From Candidatus Zixiibacteriota bacterium (GTDB lineage: Bacteria; Zixibacteria; MSB-5A5; GN15; FEB-12), in the NCBI GenBank assembly GCA_024278935.1, contig JAJRSF010000034.1:1-60930 (forward strand): a DNA stretch of 60,930 nt. The letters run 5' to 3'. This document shows positions 1-9,245 of this stretch, one piece after another. The first letter of the stretch is position 1, and each line of letters opens with the position of its first letter. The position numbers were made by a program, and so were the translations under genes. The notes beneath the pieces were generated by a model that saw nothing but the letters and a program-made list of their open reading frames with translations, searched no databases and was not told the origin of the DNA.

Positions 1-120
1 AAGGCAAAGCCATTTCGTTGTAAGAGGTTAACCATATATTACTTACCGGGAAAAAACGGTTAATAAAACAGCCTTTAGAATGTGTTTTATATGTGACTGA
101 ACCCATTTTTGCAACAACAA

Positions 121-240
121 TGTTGGATCCCAGCCTTCGCTGGGATGACATAGGGGGAGCAGGAATGACATAGGGGGAGCAGGGATGACATAGGAGGAGC
201 AGGGATGACATTGGGGGAGTAGGAATGACATAGTGGGAGC
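121..240. repeat. Dispersed palindromic repeat running into five tandem 20-bp units
   Basis: The left part (124-148) is a short palindrome, TCCCAGC and GCTGGGA around a CTTC loop, of the kind scattered through many bacterial genomes. From 141 to 240 there are five head-to-tail 20-bp units of the form RGGRATGACATAGGGGGAGC with one to three differences each. The first unit is continuous with the right arm of the palindrome, so the array looks like local amplification of the repeat's 3' end. There are no unique spacers, so this is not CRISPR. Apart from this and the terminator at 263-288, positions 1-311 show no gene. Confidence 0.85.
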
Positions 241-262
241 ATCTAATAGCTTATAATAAAAA

Positions 263-288
263 CAGCAGGTCTCCGAAGAGACCTGCTG
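263..288 (-). terminator. Rho-independent terminator of the Cys-rich gene at 312-623
   Basis: An 11-bp perfect stem (CAGCAGGTCTC, 263-273, with 278-288) closes a four-base CGAA loop. Read on the minus strand it is followed by TTTTTATTA. It lies 24 bp past the stop of the minus-strand gene. The CAGGTCTC/GAGACCTG core recurs in other hairpins of this window. Confidence 0.8.
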
Positions 289-311
289 ATAAAATATATC
301 TGTACGAAAAT

Positions 312-623
312 TTATTTCGAACAGTTTTTCTTCTGTGAACAATCTTTAGATGCTTTGTCACAAGCTTGTTTTTCTTCAGGTGTGCAATTCATTTTTTGTT
401 CGCACTGTTGTTGGCACTGTTCCATTTTCTCAGGAGTGCATTCTGAAGGGTTACAAGGTTGGTCACATGAACCGGCAGCTTTAGATTCACACATTTTCAT
501 GCATTCTTGTTGAGTACTGTTATTTATTACATCATTTGAATCGTTGTTTTGGGCGATGATAATACCGCTAAAGATAACAACAAAAACAAGCATAGCTATT
601 GATACTAAACGAAATTTATTCAT
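312..623 (-). CDS. Small Cys-rich exported protein
   Basis: I do not recognise this family. The 103-residue product has one N-terminal hydrophobic segment (about residues 7-24, ending IIAQ), consistent with a signal peptide. After it comes a highly charged domain with twelve cysteines in the last 65 residues, many spaced CxxxC (CMKMC, CQQQC). The pattern suggests a disulfide-knotted or metal-binding periplasmic protein; that is inference. A second Cys-rich exported protein lies directly upstream on the same strand, so the two may be co-transcribed. A terminator follows. The ATG is preceded by AAGGAATTA, a reasonable ribosome site. Confidence 0.6.
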   Translation of the reverse strand: MNKFRLVSIAMLVFVVIFSGIIIAQNNDSNDVINNSTQQECMKMCESKAAGSCDQPCNPSECTPEKMEQCQQQCEQKMNCTPEEKQACDKASKDCSQKKNCSK

Positions 624-698
624 ATTAATTCCTTTTTATTTAATTTTATAATTTTTAGTTAAAACAGAACCACGCGAATTCATGGTCGGTGCGGCTCT

Positions 699-1133
699 TC
701 AGAGACGCAAGATAGTTGAAGAAATCGTCTTATGTATTCCATTTGGAACACCGGAAAATTCATAAACTTGTGAAAAGTTATTGGAGGTATTAAATAAGGT
801 ATTACAGAATTGTATGTTAGCTTTAAAATTCAGAGTAAGTTTTTGTTCATGTAAAACTGCCGTTTTAATTGGAGATGTATAAAAGCATTTATAACAACTT
901 TTTATTTTTTCTGCGGTCGATAAATCACACTTAGTTGATTCTTGTTTTTGAAAACAACTTTTTTTAACTTCTTTTTCTTTTGCTGAAGAACAACAAGATT
1001 TTGGCTTTTCGATGATTTTTTTAGCACAGATGCTATTACTTTGGTTTATAGCACATATAATACTAGGGTTACCAGATAGTACTGTACTAATAAAAATTAG
1101 AAGAGTTATGGTTATATGTATTAAAATCGGCAT
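699..1133 (-). CDS. Cys-rich exported protein, unknown function
   Basis: The 144-residue product begins with a hydrophobic signal-like segment (residues 3-20). The middle holds cysteine clusters (a KSCCSS motif, then KSCF, TKCD and SCYKCF) separated by lysine-rich stretches, and the C-terminal half is neutral. No family is recognised. It lies 75 bp upstream of the other Cys-rich gene on the same strand, which suggests a pair acting in the envelope, perhaps on metal or thiols (inference). The stop is TGA; another in-frame stretch of about 20 codons follows it but shows no recognisable homology, so I keep the stop as real. Confidence 0.5.
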   Translation of the reverse strand: MPILIHITITLLIFISTVLSGNPSIICAINQSNSICAKKIIEKPKSCCSSAKEKEVKKSCFQKQESTKCDLSTAEKIKSCYKCFYTSPIKTAVLHEQKLTLNFKANIQFCNTLFNTSNNFSQVYEFSGVPNGIHKTISSTILRL

Positions 1134-1204
1134 TTTAACATTTCATTTTCAGTTGTTGTAATAATTATACTACTTAACTCTCAACAAGTTCAAAAAATAT
1201 TATG

Positions 1205-2410
1205 TTATTTTAAGGCTTCGACAATCTCTTTTGTATCACGGGCAATGACAAGTTCTTCATTGGTTGGAATAACAAACGTTTTAACGGTAGCATCGCTAGA
1301 AGAAATATCCATCGTTTTTCCAATAGTATCATTGTTTATTGTCTCATCAAGAGATATTCCCATGTATTCGAAATTAGCACAAGTCATTTCACGAATAATC
1401 GGTGAGTTCTCACCAACACCTGCTGTAAATACGAGAGCATCAACACCACCCATTGCAGCCGCATATGCACCGATATATTTTTTGACACGGTAACAGAAAG
1501 TTTCCATGGCAAGTGATGCATTAAAATTATTTTCTTCGGCAGCTTTGACAATATCCTGCATATCCGATGAAATTCCTGAGATGCCTGCTAAGCCAGAATG
1601 TTTATTCAGCAGCGTGTTTGCTTCGTGTAGAGTTAATTCTTCACGAGCCATGATATGTAAAATAATCGCCGGGTCTAAATCACCCGAACGGGTTCCCATC
1701 AGGAGTCCTTCAAGAGGAGTGAAGCCCATAGATGTATCTACAGAAACTCCACTGTCAACAGCGGCAATAGATGCACCGTTGCCAAGATGAGCTGTGATTA
1801 TTTTTAATTCAGTAATTGGTTTACCTAATAGTTCAGCGGCAATATCAGAAACGTACCTATGCGAAGTACCATGGAATCCATAGCGACGGATGCCATATTT
1901 TTTATACATAATAAAAGGTAGCCCATAAATAAATGCATGAGGTGGCATACCGGAATGGAAAGCAGTATCAAAGACAGCGACCATAGGGATATTGGGTAGT
2001 TTTTTCATACATGCATTTATACCACGGATGTTATGCGGGTTATGCAGAGGTGCGAGTTCGATAAGATTGCGGAACTCTTTCATCATATCTTTTGTGATGA
2101 GGGTAGAACCTGAGAATTTTTCGCCACCATGCACAAACCGATGACCTACTGCGTGGATTTCTGAAATATCTTTTATAACACCATGGTTCTCTGACATCAA
2201 AATTGAAATGATATATTCAATAGCAATAATATGGTCTAAAATTTCAGCAGATACTTTCACTTCTTCACGGTCGTGTGGCTTATGAGTAAGCACCGATGCC
2301 GACATGCCGATACGAGCGATGTTTCCTTTGGCGAGTGCAATTTCGTTTGTCGTATCAATGAGCTGATACTTGACTGATGATGAACCTGCATTTATCACGA
2401 GTATATTCAT
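1205..2410 (-). CDS. ackA: Acetate kinase
   Basis: Reversible phosphotransfer between ATP and acetate, making ATP from acetyl phosphate in fermentation. The 401-residue length is normal for the family. Visible signatures are the N-terminal [30 protein letters not shown] and HLGNGAS, covering the acetate and nucleotide sites of the ASKHA fold. The start codon lies one base after the stop of the upstream 3-hydroxyacyl-CoA dehydrogenase gene, so the two form a transcription unit with hbd first. No phosphotransacetylase is in the window. With PFOR at 13-17 kb it supports an acetate-forming route from pyruvate. Confidence 0.96.
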   Translation of the reverse strand: MNILVINAGSSSVKYQLIDTTNEIALAKGNIARIGMSASVLTHKPHDREEVKVSAEILDHIIAIEYIISILMSENHGVIKDISEIHAVGHRFVHGGEKFSGSTLITKDMMKEFRNLIELAPLHNPHNIRGINACMKKLPNIPMVAVFDTAFHSGMPPHAFIYGLPFIMYKKYGIRRYGFHGTSHRYVSDIAAELLGKPITELKIITAHLGNGASIAAVDSGVSVDTSMGFTPLEGLLMGTRSGDLDPAIILHIMAREELTLHEANTLLNKHSGLAGISGISSDMQDIVKAAEENNFNASLAMETFCYRVKKYIGAYAAAMGGVDALVFTAGVGENSPIIREMTCANFEYMGISLDETINNDTIGKTMDISSSDATVKTFVIPTNEELVIARDTKEIVEALK

Positions 2411-2411
2411 T

Positions 2412-3314
2412 TTAGTTTGCCTTTACCGAGTTAACATTGTTCTCTTCAATTTTATTTCCTTCGGAATCATAGACAAAAAATCCTTTGCCTGTTTTAACTC
2501 CCAGGTTACCGGAACGAACAAGTTTTCTGAGAAGAGGACATGGGTTGTATTTATGTTCAACAAGTTCAGCCAGTAAGTTTTCCATCCATGACATAACAAC
2601 ATCGAGCCCCATCATATCCGCCAAAGTAAGTGGTCCGACATTAAAGCCAAATCCGAGTTTCATGGCACGGTCGATATCTTTTGCCGATGCGACACCCTCC
2701 ATAAGAATATGCATCGCTTCGTTGAGCATCGGTACGATAATTCGAGTTGTCACAAAACCTGGGTATTCGTTGACGGTGATATATTGCTTGTCTAATAGTT
2801 CAGCAAACTGAACGGCTTTTTCAAAAGTTTCATCGTCAGTTTGTAAACCTTTGACAAATTCTACTAATGGAATTTTTGTGACCGGGTTTAAAAAATGCAT
2901 GCCGATAACTTTTTCAGGACGTTCCGTTACAGCGGCGATTTCTGAAATTGAGAGAGTAGAGGTGTTGGTAATCAGGAGTGCATCTTCATCGCATAAAGAA
3001 TCGAGCTGTTCGAAAATTTTCTTCTTTGCTTTTAAGTCATCAGGGATTGCTTCTAAAATTATTTCGGCATCTTCAACTTGAGATAAATCTGAAGTTGGGT
3101 GGATCCTAGCTAAGATTGCTTTTTTGTCAGATTGAGTGAGACCCCATCTTTCGATTTCATGGTCGATAGATTCTCTGATTCCTTTGATTCCACGCTCGGC
3201 GAGTTTTGTAGTTTTGTCGATTAATAATACATCGTGTCCCGCACCTGCGATTGCTTCTGCCAGTCCTTGCCCCATGATTCCGGCTCCGACTATGACGATA
3301 TTTACTTTTGCCAT
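2412..3314 (-). CDS. hbd: 3-hydroxybutyryl-CoA / 3-hydroxyacyl-CoA dehydrogenase
   Basis: Interconverts 3-hydroxyacyl-CoA and 3-oxoacyl-CoA with NAD(P)H. The 300-residue protein has the N-terminal Rossmann motif [14 protein letters not shown] (residues about 8-21), the substrate-domain signature [15 protein letters not shown] with the catalytic His, and the C-terminal [12 protein letters not shown] segment of the 3HCDH family. Length suits the short single-function enzyme of butyrate or fatty acyl metabolism, not the multifunctional FadB. The acetate kinase start follows one base downstream. Substrate chain length cannot be read from sequence. Confidence 0.92.
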   Translation of the reverse strand: MAKVNIVIVGAGIMGQGLAEAIAGAGHDVLLIDKTTKLAERGIKGIRESIDHEIERWGLTQSDKKAILARIHPTSDLSQVEDAEIILEAIPDDLKAKKKIFEQLDSLCDEDALLITNTSTLSISEIAAVTERPEKVIGMHFLNPVTKIPLVEFVKGLQTDDETFEKAVQFAELLDKQYITVNEYPGFVTTRIIVPMLNEAMHILMEGVASAKDIDRAMKLGFGFNVGPLTLADMMGLDVVMSWMENLLAELVEHKYNPCPLLRKLVRSGNLGVKTGKGFFVYDSEGNKIEENNVNSVKAN

Positions 3315-3505
3315 ATTTAATAGTCCTATATTTATCTATACTTGTTTGCTTTGTGAATAAAGTAACAAGCTGTGATTAGTCAAGTATTTAATACAATTAT
3401 CGGTATTTTTTGCGTAAAATATACAAAATTCGATATAATTGTTTATTATACGGAGTTAATTGCATCATTTTTGCTATTTAATTTGTATGATATATATGTT
3501 ATTAT

Positions 3506-3534
3506 TTGACAGAAAGAAATAGCTGATTTATCCT
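3506..3534 (+). promoter_or_regulatory. Sigma-70-type promoter for the 3575 gene
   Basis: TTGACA at 3506-3511 and TATCCT at 3529-3534 are 17 bp apart, about 40 bp before the start codon. The minus-10 matches four of six consensus bases. It sits in the divergent intergenic region between hbd and the barrel gene. Confidence 0.5.
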
Positions 3535-3574
3535 AAGTGATAATAATTTATTTGAAAATATAAAGGAAGTTCGG

Positions 3575-4270
3575 ATGTCTAAAAGTATGAGAATATTTTT
3601 CGCAGTTATGGTAGTTCTGCTTGTAAGTGCTACTAATATTTTTGCGATTACAAAAGTTGCTGCTCGGTACAATGTAATGGAATTTAATGTTAGTTCTGCT
3701 ACCGCCCACGGGTCTTATAATCGAATAGGGATTGGTGGCTATAAGGTACCCTTTTTTAACGAATTTGGTCAGCTGCTTGAACTTGATGCTGAAGTTGTCT
3801 ATGACAATTCAGTTGCTATTGGATTAAATTATGGTCGACTGATCAATGATAATGTTCTGTTTAATGTTGGCTTTTCTTTTACTGATGTTCAAATAGGGGA
3901 TAGTTTAAAATCATTTTTTGTAAATATTCCTACTCATCAGATACATTGGATGAAACTCAGGATGTACAATATAGATTTTAATTGGAATTATTATATTTAC
4001 TCACCTGTAAAAAAAGCTTTTGCTCCGTACGGTGGAGTTGGATTTCAAGCAGGCCTATTGTCGGCATCTGGAGCAGATTTTGCCTCGGAGTCTGACTTTA
4101 TAATGGCGACTTCTTTTAATTTTGGTGCTGATCTTAAAGTTTGGAAAACAGCTGATGAGATGGGATTTCTTTCAATTTCATCGGTGAACTCGTATCAATT
4201 TTATGCCTCTGAAAGTCGACCTAAATACCTGACAATTGGTCTTGGCTTAAAATATTTTATGCGTCCGTAA
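3575..4270 (+). CDS. Outer-membrane beta-barrel protein
   Basis: The 231-residue protein begins with a clear signal peptide (hydrophobic residues about 6-24, ending NIFA). The rest is alternating aromatic and polar strands typical of a small barrel, closing with a strand LTIGLGLKYFMRP. Glycine-rich segments such as GGVGFQAGLL resemble the OMP beta-barrel families. Specific function is not recognisable. It has its own promoter upstream and a dispersed repeat just after the stop. AAGGAAGTTCGG precedes the ATG as ribosome site. Confidence 0.6.
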   Translation: MSKSMRIFFAVMVVLLVSATNIFAITKVAARYNVMEFNVSSATAHGSYNRIGIGGYKVPFFNEFGQLLELDAEVVYDNSVAIGLNYGRLINDNVLFNVGFSFTDVQIGDSLKSFFVNIPTHQIHWMKLRMYNIDFNWNYYIYSPVKKAFAPYGGVGFQAGLLSASGADFASESDFIMATSFNFGADLKVWKTADEMGFLSISSVNSYQFYASESRPKYLTIGLGLKYFMRP

Positions 4271-4273
4271 GGT

Positions 4274-4303
4274 TTCATACTTCGACTCCGCTCAGTATGA
4301 CTG
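4274..4303. repeat. Dispersed short repeat (CTTCGACTCCGCTCAG type)
   Basis: The core ACTTCGACTCCGCTCAG is flanked by CATACT/AGTATG inverted ends and followed by GACT. A second copy with one core difference lies at 28963-28990. The same short motif is familiar from intergenic repeats of many bacterial genomes. Orientation is the same in both copies on the plus strand. Confidence 0.7.
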
Positions 4304-4405
4304 CTGTTTGAATGTTTTAAAAGAATTAGACTGAACAAACAGTAGGTTGTAACGGTATCGAAAAGTACTACTTAGAAAAATTGAAAATATTATAAAGGTT
4401 GATAG

Positions 4406-5374
4406 ATGATAGAGAAGAAAGTGTCCAATATGATTTTACTTACAGCAATAATTTTTATGTTTTCATTTTTGTTTGCGTCGTGTGGCGATGACAACCCGGT
4501 TAAACCTCCTCCTGATCCTGTTGCTGAAGGATTAAGTTCGGTTGCCGGTGATCATATTAAAGCAGTGATGGGTGCCACAGTTGATATCGAATTTGTTGCA
4601 GTTGATTCGGCACTTGTACCTGCTGTAAATAATTGGGTGCATTTTTCTGCTTTGGTAGGTGATGGGTCGTTAGTAAATGATTCAGTCAAGACTGATACTT
4701 TGGGCAAGGCGGTTGGGCAGTACTCATTTGATGGTACACTCGGGCATGCACAAGTGCAGGCTTTCATCAGAGATGCCGACACAGTTGCCGTTTCTGTTCG
4801 TGCCGATGCCCTGATAACGGGAGCAACCGGACAAGGGCAGTATGTTTTGCTTACTGATACGTATGCTGACATAAAAGATTATAATGGAACACCTGAACGA
4901 ATTGATATACATCCAGATTTGTGGATTTTAATTGCCGTATATGAAAACCTCAAAGGATTGGTTTTTGTACTTGATGATGTAAACAGAAACGAAGTCTTAT
5001 CAGATACTGCGACAATTTTAGAGCTTATTGTAAATTCTGTTTATACAGGTAAAACAAAAGATTCGCTTGGAATCGGTTCAACTTTGAGTGAGGTCTTTGC
5101 TGTTTATACTGATTCGACCGTTGCGTTTGATCCAACATCTCCTCCTGCTTATTATTATGAATATCCAGCTCAGGGTATCACTTTTTGGACAGATACAGCT
5201 ACTGTTGAGACCAATCGAGTAGTTTTTGAAATTCATCTGACTAAAAATATTGTTGTTCCTCCTGTCGCAAAACAGCAAGGAACTATCTCAGGGAGTAAGG
5301 CAGTTGAGGCGAATTCTGGTTATAAATTTATAGGAACTAATTATTACAAACTTGACACTCATTTTGAAAATTGA
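4406..5374 (+). CDS. Lipoprotein with Ig-like domain
   Basis: The 322-residue product has a lipoprotein signal ending FLFASC, so Cys26 is the predicted lipidated residue, followed by a GDDNPVKPPPDP linker. The segment of about residues 40-130 (GLSSVAGDHIKAVMGATVDIEF, split here for description: valine-rich strands and repeated GxxxD turns) resembles bacterial Ig-like (Big) beta-sandwich domains. The C-terminal 190 residues are unassigned beta-rich sequence. It is probably anchored on the outer membrane facing the periplasm or outside. The start is supported by AAAGG seven bases upstream. Function unknown. Confidence 0.55.
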   Translation: MIEKKVSNMILLTAIIFMFSFLFASCGDDNPVKPPPDPVAEGLSSVAGDHIKAVMGATVDIEFVAVDSALVPAVNNWVHFSALVGDGSLVNDSVKTDTLGKAVGQYSFDGTLGHAQVQAFIRDADTVAVSVRADALITGATGQGQYVLLTDTYADIKDYNGTPERIDIHPDLWILIAVYENLKGLVFVLDDVNRNEVLSDTATILELIVNSVYTGKTKDSLGIGSTLSEVFAVYTDSTVAFDPTSPPAYYYEYPAQGITFWTDTATVETNRVVFEIHLTKNIVVPPVAKQQGTISGSKAVEANSGYKFIGTNYYKLDTHFEN

Positions 5375-5416
5375 TATATTCGCCCAAAATGAAATTGTAA
5401 CCAAATAGGAATAAAA

Positions 5417-6103
5417 ATGAAAAAAATTATTATCTCACTAATCGCTCTCTCTTTAATACTTTCTGCTGTTGGATGTGGCACAAAAGTAGAAGAGACAACT
5501 AAGACTGATTCAACCGAAGTAGTGGCACAAGTTGTTGCTGATATTGCTCCAAACCCTGCTGATTCTCTGGCAGGTAAAACATTCCCAATCCGTTCAAAAG
5601 ATAATGCTATTGTCACTATTGAAACTGATTTTGGAAAGATGATTGTTGAATTATATCGTGATGTTGCTCCGGCACATGCCGACTCTTTTGTCGCCCGTGC
5701 CAATGACGGCTTTTACAATGGTCTGATTTTTCACCGCATTATTGAAAATTTTATGCTTCAAGGTGGCGATCCTAAAGGAAATGGTACCGGGAATGCCGGC
5801 TATTTTCTTCCTGCCGAATTTAATGAACTTCCGCATCAGGATGGTACCCTTTCAATGGCTCGCTCTCAGTCGCCTAATTCGGCTTCCTGTCAGTTCTTTG
5901 TCTGTTTAGCAAGAAACCGCTCCACAGCAAATTTAGATCGTCAATACACGGTATTTGGACAATTGATTAAAGGATATAACGTGTTACATGCTATCGGTTC
6001 TTTAGAAACAACAGCTAACCCGAGAGGTGAAAAGTCTGTACCGGTTACAGAGGTTGTTATGCGTAAAGTTTATCTTTCCGATGCTGACGGAAAAGCGTTA
6101 TAA
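5417..6103 (+). CDS. Cyclophilin-type peptidyl-prolyl isomerase, lipoprotein
   Basis: Catalyses cis-trans isomerisation of prolyl bonds in envelope proteins. The 228-residue protein has a lipobox LSAVGC (Cys20), a short linker rich in Thr and Val, then a cyclophilin domain from about residue 60. It shows the family signatures VTIETDFGKMIVELY, FYNGLIFHRII with the catalytic Arg, MLQGGDP, and NSASCQFFVC where Ser is common. The shape matches bacterial periplasmic cyclophilins. A terminator follows 22 bp after the stop, so it is probably transcribed alone or with the upstream lipoprotein. Confidence 0.9.
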   Translation: MKKIIISLIALSLILSAVGCGTKVEETTKTDSTEVVAQVVADIAPNPADSLAGKTFPIRSKDNAIVTIETDFGKMIVELYRDVAPAHADSFVARANDGFYNGLIFHRIIENFMLQGGDPKGNGTGNAGYFLPAEFNELPHQDGTLSMARSQSPNSASCQFFVCLARNRSTANLDRQYTVFGQLIKGYNVLHAIGSLETTANPRGEKSVPVTEVVMRKVYLSDADGKAL

Positions 6104-6125
6104 CTAGAAACAAACTATGATTGTG

Positions 6126-6151
6126 AAGCGGGATTAGAATCCCGCTTTTTT
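6126..6151 (+). terminator. Rho-independent terminator after the cyclophilin gene
   Basis: A stem AAGCGGGAT / ATCCCGCTT with a small loop runs from 6126 to 6147 and is followed by a run of six T. Confidence 0.85.
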
Positions 6152-6198
6152 ATTGAAAATTAAAATGGAACTGCGTACGAAAAGTTACGTTAAAATAA

Positions 6199-7368
6199 AT
6201 GATGGTACCAAAGAATTTACTCATATTAGGCTCGACCGGCTCAATCGGAAAATCTACTTTAGAAGTAGTCGATCAGCACCCCGGCAAATTTGTCGTGCGT
6301 GGACTTGCGGCTTATTCCAACGTTGAGCTTTTAGTCAAGCAAGACCGAAAGTATAAACCGGAAGCTCTCTGTTTGGTCAACGAATCAAAAGCAGATGAAT
6401 TAAAAGCTGCTTTAAAAGGCGAGGAAGTGAAGCTTCTTTTTGGCGAAAAAGAGCTGATAAATTTCACCCAGTTTTATTATGTCGATATTGTTATCAATGC
6501 TGTTGTTGGAGCAGCAGGATTATTAGCATCGCTTGAAACTGTCAAGCAGGGAAGAACCCTTGCTGTTGCAAATAAAGAATCGCTTGTATGCGGTGGACCT
6601 CTTTTCCCTGAAATTTTAAAAAAGACAAAAGCGAAAATTCTTCCGATAGATTCTGAACATTCCGCAATCTGGCAGGCGGCTTTGGCAGGCAAAGAGAACG
6701 AACTGAAAAATGTTATTATCACAGCATCGGGCGGTCCCTTTCGGTCACTCCCAAAAGATCAGTTCGCCAAGATTACCAAAGCTCAGGCACTTGACCATCC
6801 AACATGGAAAATGGGTCCAAAGATAACGATTGATTCAGCGACTCTTGCCAATAAAGGGCTTGAGGTTATGGAAGCAGTGGTTCTCTTTCATATCCCTGCA
6901 TCAAAAGTGAAAGTAGTTATTCATCCGCAGTCAATTATTCACTCGATGGTCGAGTTTAACGACTCATCGGTGATTGCTCAGCTTTCAAACCCGGATATGA
7001 AACTTCCTATAAGCTACGCACTTTTCTGGCCGGATAGGGTAGACTCTCCGTTTGGAGCATTAGACTTCACCAAATTACCGGACTTGTCATTTGAAGAACC
7101 TGATTTTGACAAATTTAAAGCCCTCAAACTTGCATTTGAGTGTGCTGAACAAGGCGGAACAGCTCCTGCTATTTTTAATGCTGCAAACGAAGTTGCTGTT
7201 GACGCTTTTCTCAAAGAAAAAATCCAATTTACCGATATAACTAATTGTATTGAAGAATCGCTTCAGAAATTAAATATTGTTTCTCAGCCTAATTTACTGG
7301 ATATTTTAGAAGCTGATAAAGTAGCGAGAAAAACCGCAGACGAATTGATAGGAAATTATACATGTTAA
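6199..7368 (+). CDS. dxr: 1-deoxy-D-xylulose 5-phosphate reductoisomerase
   Basis: Second step of the MEP isoprenoid pathway: rearranges and reduces DXP to MEP with NADPH and a divalent cation. The 389-residue length is standard. Seen are the NADPH-binding ILGSTGSIGKSTLEV at the N-terminus, LAVANKESLVCGG, the metal/substrate motif PIDSEHSAIWQ, and SGGPFR. Two adjacent ATG codons (6199, 6202) could each start the protein. The stop overlaps the start of rseP by seven bases, so the genes are translationally coupled; this dxr-rseP order is common in bacteria. Confidence 0.97.
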   Translation: MMVPKNLLILGSTGSIGKSTLEVVDQHPGKFVVRGLAAYSNVELLVKQDRKYKPEALCLVNESKADELKAALKGEEVKLLFGEKELINFTQFYYVDIVINAVVGAAGLLASLETVKQGRTLAVANKESLVCGGPLFPEILKKTKAKILPIDSEHSAIWQAALAGKENELKNVIITASGGPFRSLPKDQFAKITKAQALDHPTWKMGPKITIDSATLANKGLEVMEAVVLFHIPASKVKVVIHPQSIIHSMVEFNDSSVIAQLSNPDMKLPISYALFWPDRVDSPFGALDFTKLPDLSFEEPDFDKFKALKLAFECAEQGGTAPAIFNAANEVAVDAFLKEKIQFTDITNCIEESLQKLNIVSQPNLLDILEADKVARKTADELIGNYTC

Positions 7369-8429
7369 TGACAATTGTTTCATTTGTATTTGTACTAGGT
7401 GTTTTAGTTCTCATCCATGAGCTAGGACATTTTTTAGTCGCCAAAAAAGCAGGAATTTTTGTAGAAAAATTCTCAATCGGGTTCCCTCCATATATTTTTA
7501 AAAAGAAATATGGTGAGACCGAATATTGTATAGGTGCGATTCCACTTGGTGGATTTGTGAAGATGGCAGGGGAGAACCCTGAAGAAGAAAGCACTGGTGC
7601 TGATAACGAGTTTATGTCGAAGTCTGTTGGCACAAGAGCGGCGGTTTTGTTTGCCGGACCTTTTGCGAACTATGTTTTGGCAGTTGTGATTTTTATAGGA
7701 CTCTTTTATTTTACCGGGAAACCTATCTTTGAAGAAGACAGGATTGTTGTCGGTGTTGTTGATGATACCAAACCTGCCTTTGATGCAGGACTGCAAACAG
7801 GTGATGAAATTATAGGTATCAACGGAAACGTTGTGCAAAATTTTGATTCACTTCGGTTTCAAATTTATAAAATTGTTAACGAAGAACTTACTCTCACATG
7901 GGTGCATGGTACCGACACAATTACAAAAGGAATCACGACTACAATAGCAGAAGCTCCAAATGCCGATGGTGGTGTGGATACCATAGGCGTTATCGGGTTT
8001 GCTCCAAACCCATCATCGTATGAATATATGGGATTTACCAAAGCAGTTTCAGAAGGATTTGGGAAAGCAAACGAATTTGTTATGCTGACTTTCAAAACGG
8101 TAAAAAGTTTAGTGACTGCTGATGTTTCTGTCAAAGAACTTGGCGGACCAGTTTTTATTGCCAAACAATCTGGACAGGTAGCCAAAGAGGGAATAGTCCC
8201 GCTTCTGTTTTTCATGGCTCTGCTTTCTGTCAACTTAGGTGTTTTAAATATTCTTCCGATCCCTGTTCTTGATGGCGGACATTTGGTCTTTTTAGCTATT
8301 GAAAAAATTAAAGGCTCACCGGTTTCGATAAAAGGGCGAATGTATGCCCAGCAGGCGGGAGCGTTACTTCTCCTTGGTTTGATATTGATGGTGACCTATA
8401 ATGATATTCTAAGAGTGTTTGCAGGGTAA
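7362..8429 (+). CDS. rseP: Site-2 zinc metalloprotease RseP
   Basis: Intramembrane protease that cleaves transmembrane segments such as anti-sigma factors and signal-peptide remnants. The zinc motif HELGH is at residues 19-23 in the first membrane helix; a PDZ domain occupies about residues 115-195 (DAGLQTGDEIIGINGN); the second metal motif LDGGH is near residue 300. Further helices lie at about 98-118 and in the C-terminal region. Length of 355 residues fits the single-PDZ form. It overlaps the dxr stop by seven bases and is followed by the signal peptidase gene. Confidence 0.95.
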   Translation: MLMTIVSFVFVLGVLVLIHELGHFLVAKKAGIFVEKFSIGFPPYIFKKKYGETEYCIGAIPLGGFVKMAGENPEEESTGADNEFMSKSVGTRAAVLFAGPFANYVLAVVIFIGLFYFTGKPIFEEDRIVVGVVDDTKPAFDAGLQTGDEIIGINGNVVQNFDSLRFQIYKIVNEELTLTWVHGTDTITKGITTTIAEAPNADGGVDTIGVIGFAPNPSSYEYMGFTKAVSEGFGKANEFVMLTFKTVKSLVTADVSVKELGGPVFIAKQSGQVAKEGIVPLLFFMALLSVNLGVLNILPIPVLDGGHLVFLAIEKIKGSPVSIKGRMYAQQAGALLLLGLILMVTYNDILRVFAG

Positions 8430-8518
8430 ATTAAAATAAGAATATTGCATTATCTCTGTATTGATTTTAAATATTGAGAGTATAAGATAAAACTAGTATT
8501 AAAAGAAATAGGATAGAT

Positions 8519-9211
8519 ATGAATTCTGATGCTGCATGGGACAATTTAAAACAAATTCTGTTTGCCGTAATAATGGCAGTTATGATAAAAACTTCTGTGG
8601 TGGAAGCGTACAAAATTCCTTCTGCGTCTATGGAAGATACCCTTGTGGTTGGTGATTTTCTATTGGCAAATAAGTTTATCTATGGAGCCAGACTTCCGTT
8701 TGTCGATTGGCAGCTTCCTGCCTTTTCTGATCCAGTGCAGGGCGATGTTGTCATCTTTTATCCACCGCATGTGAATGTAAAATATATTAAACGGTGTGTT
8801 GCTGTTGGCGGTGATACTATTCATATAAAAGATAGAATCGTGTATGTGAACGATGAAATATTTGAACTGCCTGAACATGGCAAATATACATCTGCGAAAA
8901 TCAAACCGAGACGTCCGGGTGGACAAAACTCTTTTGATAATTATGGACCACAAGTAATCCCGGAAGGGTATTACTTTATGATGGGTGACACCCGGGATAA
9001 TTCTTCGGATTCAAGAGATTGGGGTATGGTGCCGAGAGGTAATGTTATTGGTTCGGCGTTGATGATTCATTGGTCATGGTCGGATGAAAACTTCCCATCA
9101 CCGGAAGTGTCTCTCCAAGACCCGCTGTCGGTTCCAAGAATGTTTATATATAATGCCGTACATTTTTTACAGAAGGTTCGCTGGAGCCGTCTGTTTAACG
9201 TAATCAGCTAA
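8519..9211 (+). CDS. lepB: Signal peptidase I (copy 1)
   Basis: Removes signal peptides from exported proteins at the outer face of the inner membrane. The 230-residue protein has one N-terminal membrane anchor (about 12-28), the catalytic serine motif PSASM with Ser37, the catalytic lysine in YIKRCVAVGGD (Lys91), and the MMGDTRDNSSDSR box near the C-terminus. It is the same length as the paralogue at 10163 and collinear with it throughout, with the same C-terminal tail (KVRWSRLF). Catalytic residues are intact in both copies. Confidence 0.95.
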   Translation: MNSDAAWDNLKQILFAVIMAVMIKTSVVEAYKIPSASMEDTLVVGDFLLANKFIYGARLPFVDWQLPAFSDPVQGDVVIFYPPHVNVKYIKRCVAVGGDTIHIKDRIVYVNDEIFELPEHGKYTSAKIKPRRPGGQNSFDNYGPQVIPEGYYFMMGDTRDNSSDSRDWGMVPRGNVIGSALMIHWSWSDENFPSPEVSLQDPLSVPRMFIYNAVHFLQKVRWSRLFNVIS

Positions 9212-9245
9212 TTTTTTACTGTGTAATGAAGTGTGGAGTTTAAAA

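Noticed and set aside
141-240. CRISPR array
   Set aside because: Repeats are contiguous 20-bp units without unique spacers, and no cas gene is in the window.
43-342. Open frame across the tandem repeat
   Set aside because: Its protein is repeat-derived, it runs through a terminator, and it overlaps the end of the Cys-rich gene.
640-701. UGA readthrough or selenocysteine in the Cys-rich gene at 699-1133
   Set aside because: Twenty codons follow the TGA but show no recognisable homology and no adjacent SECIS-like hairpin was seen.
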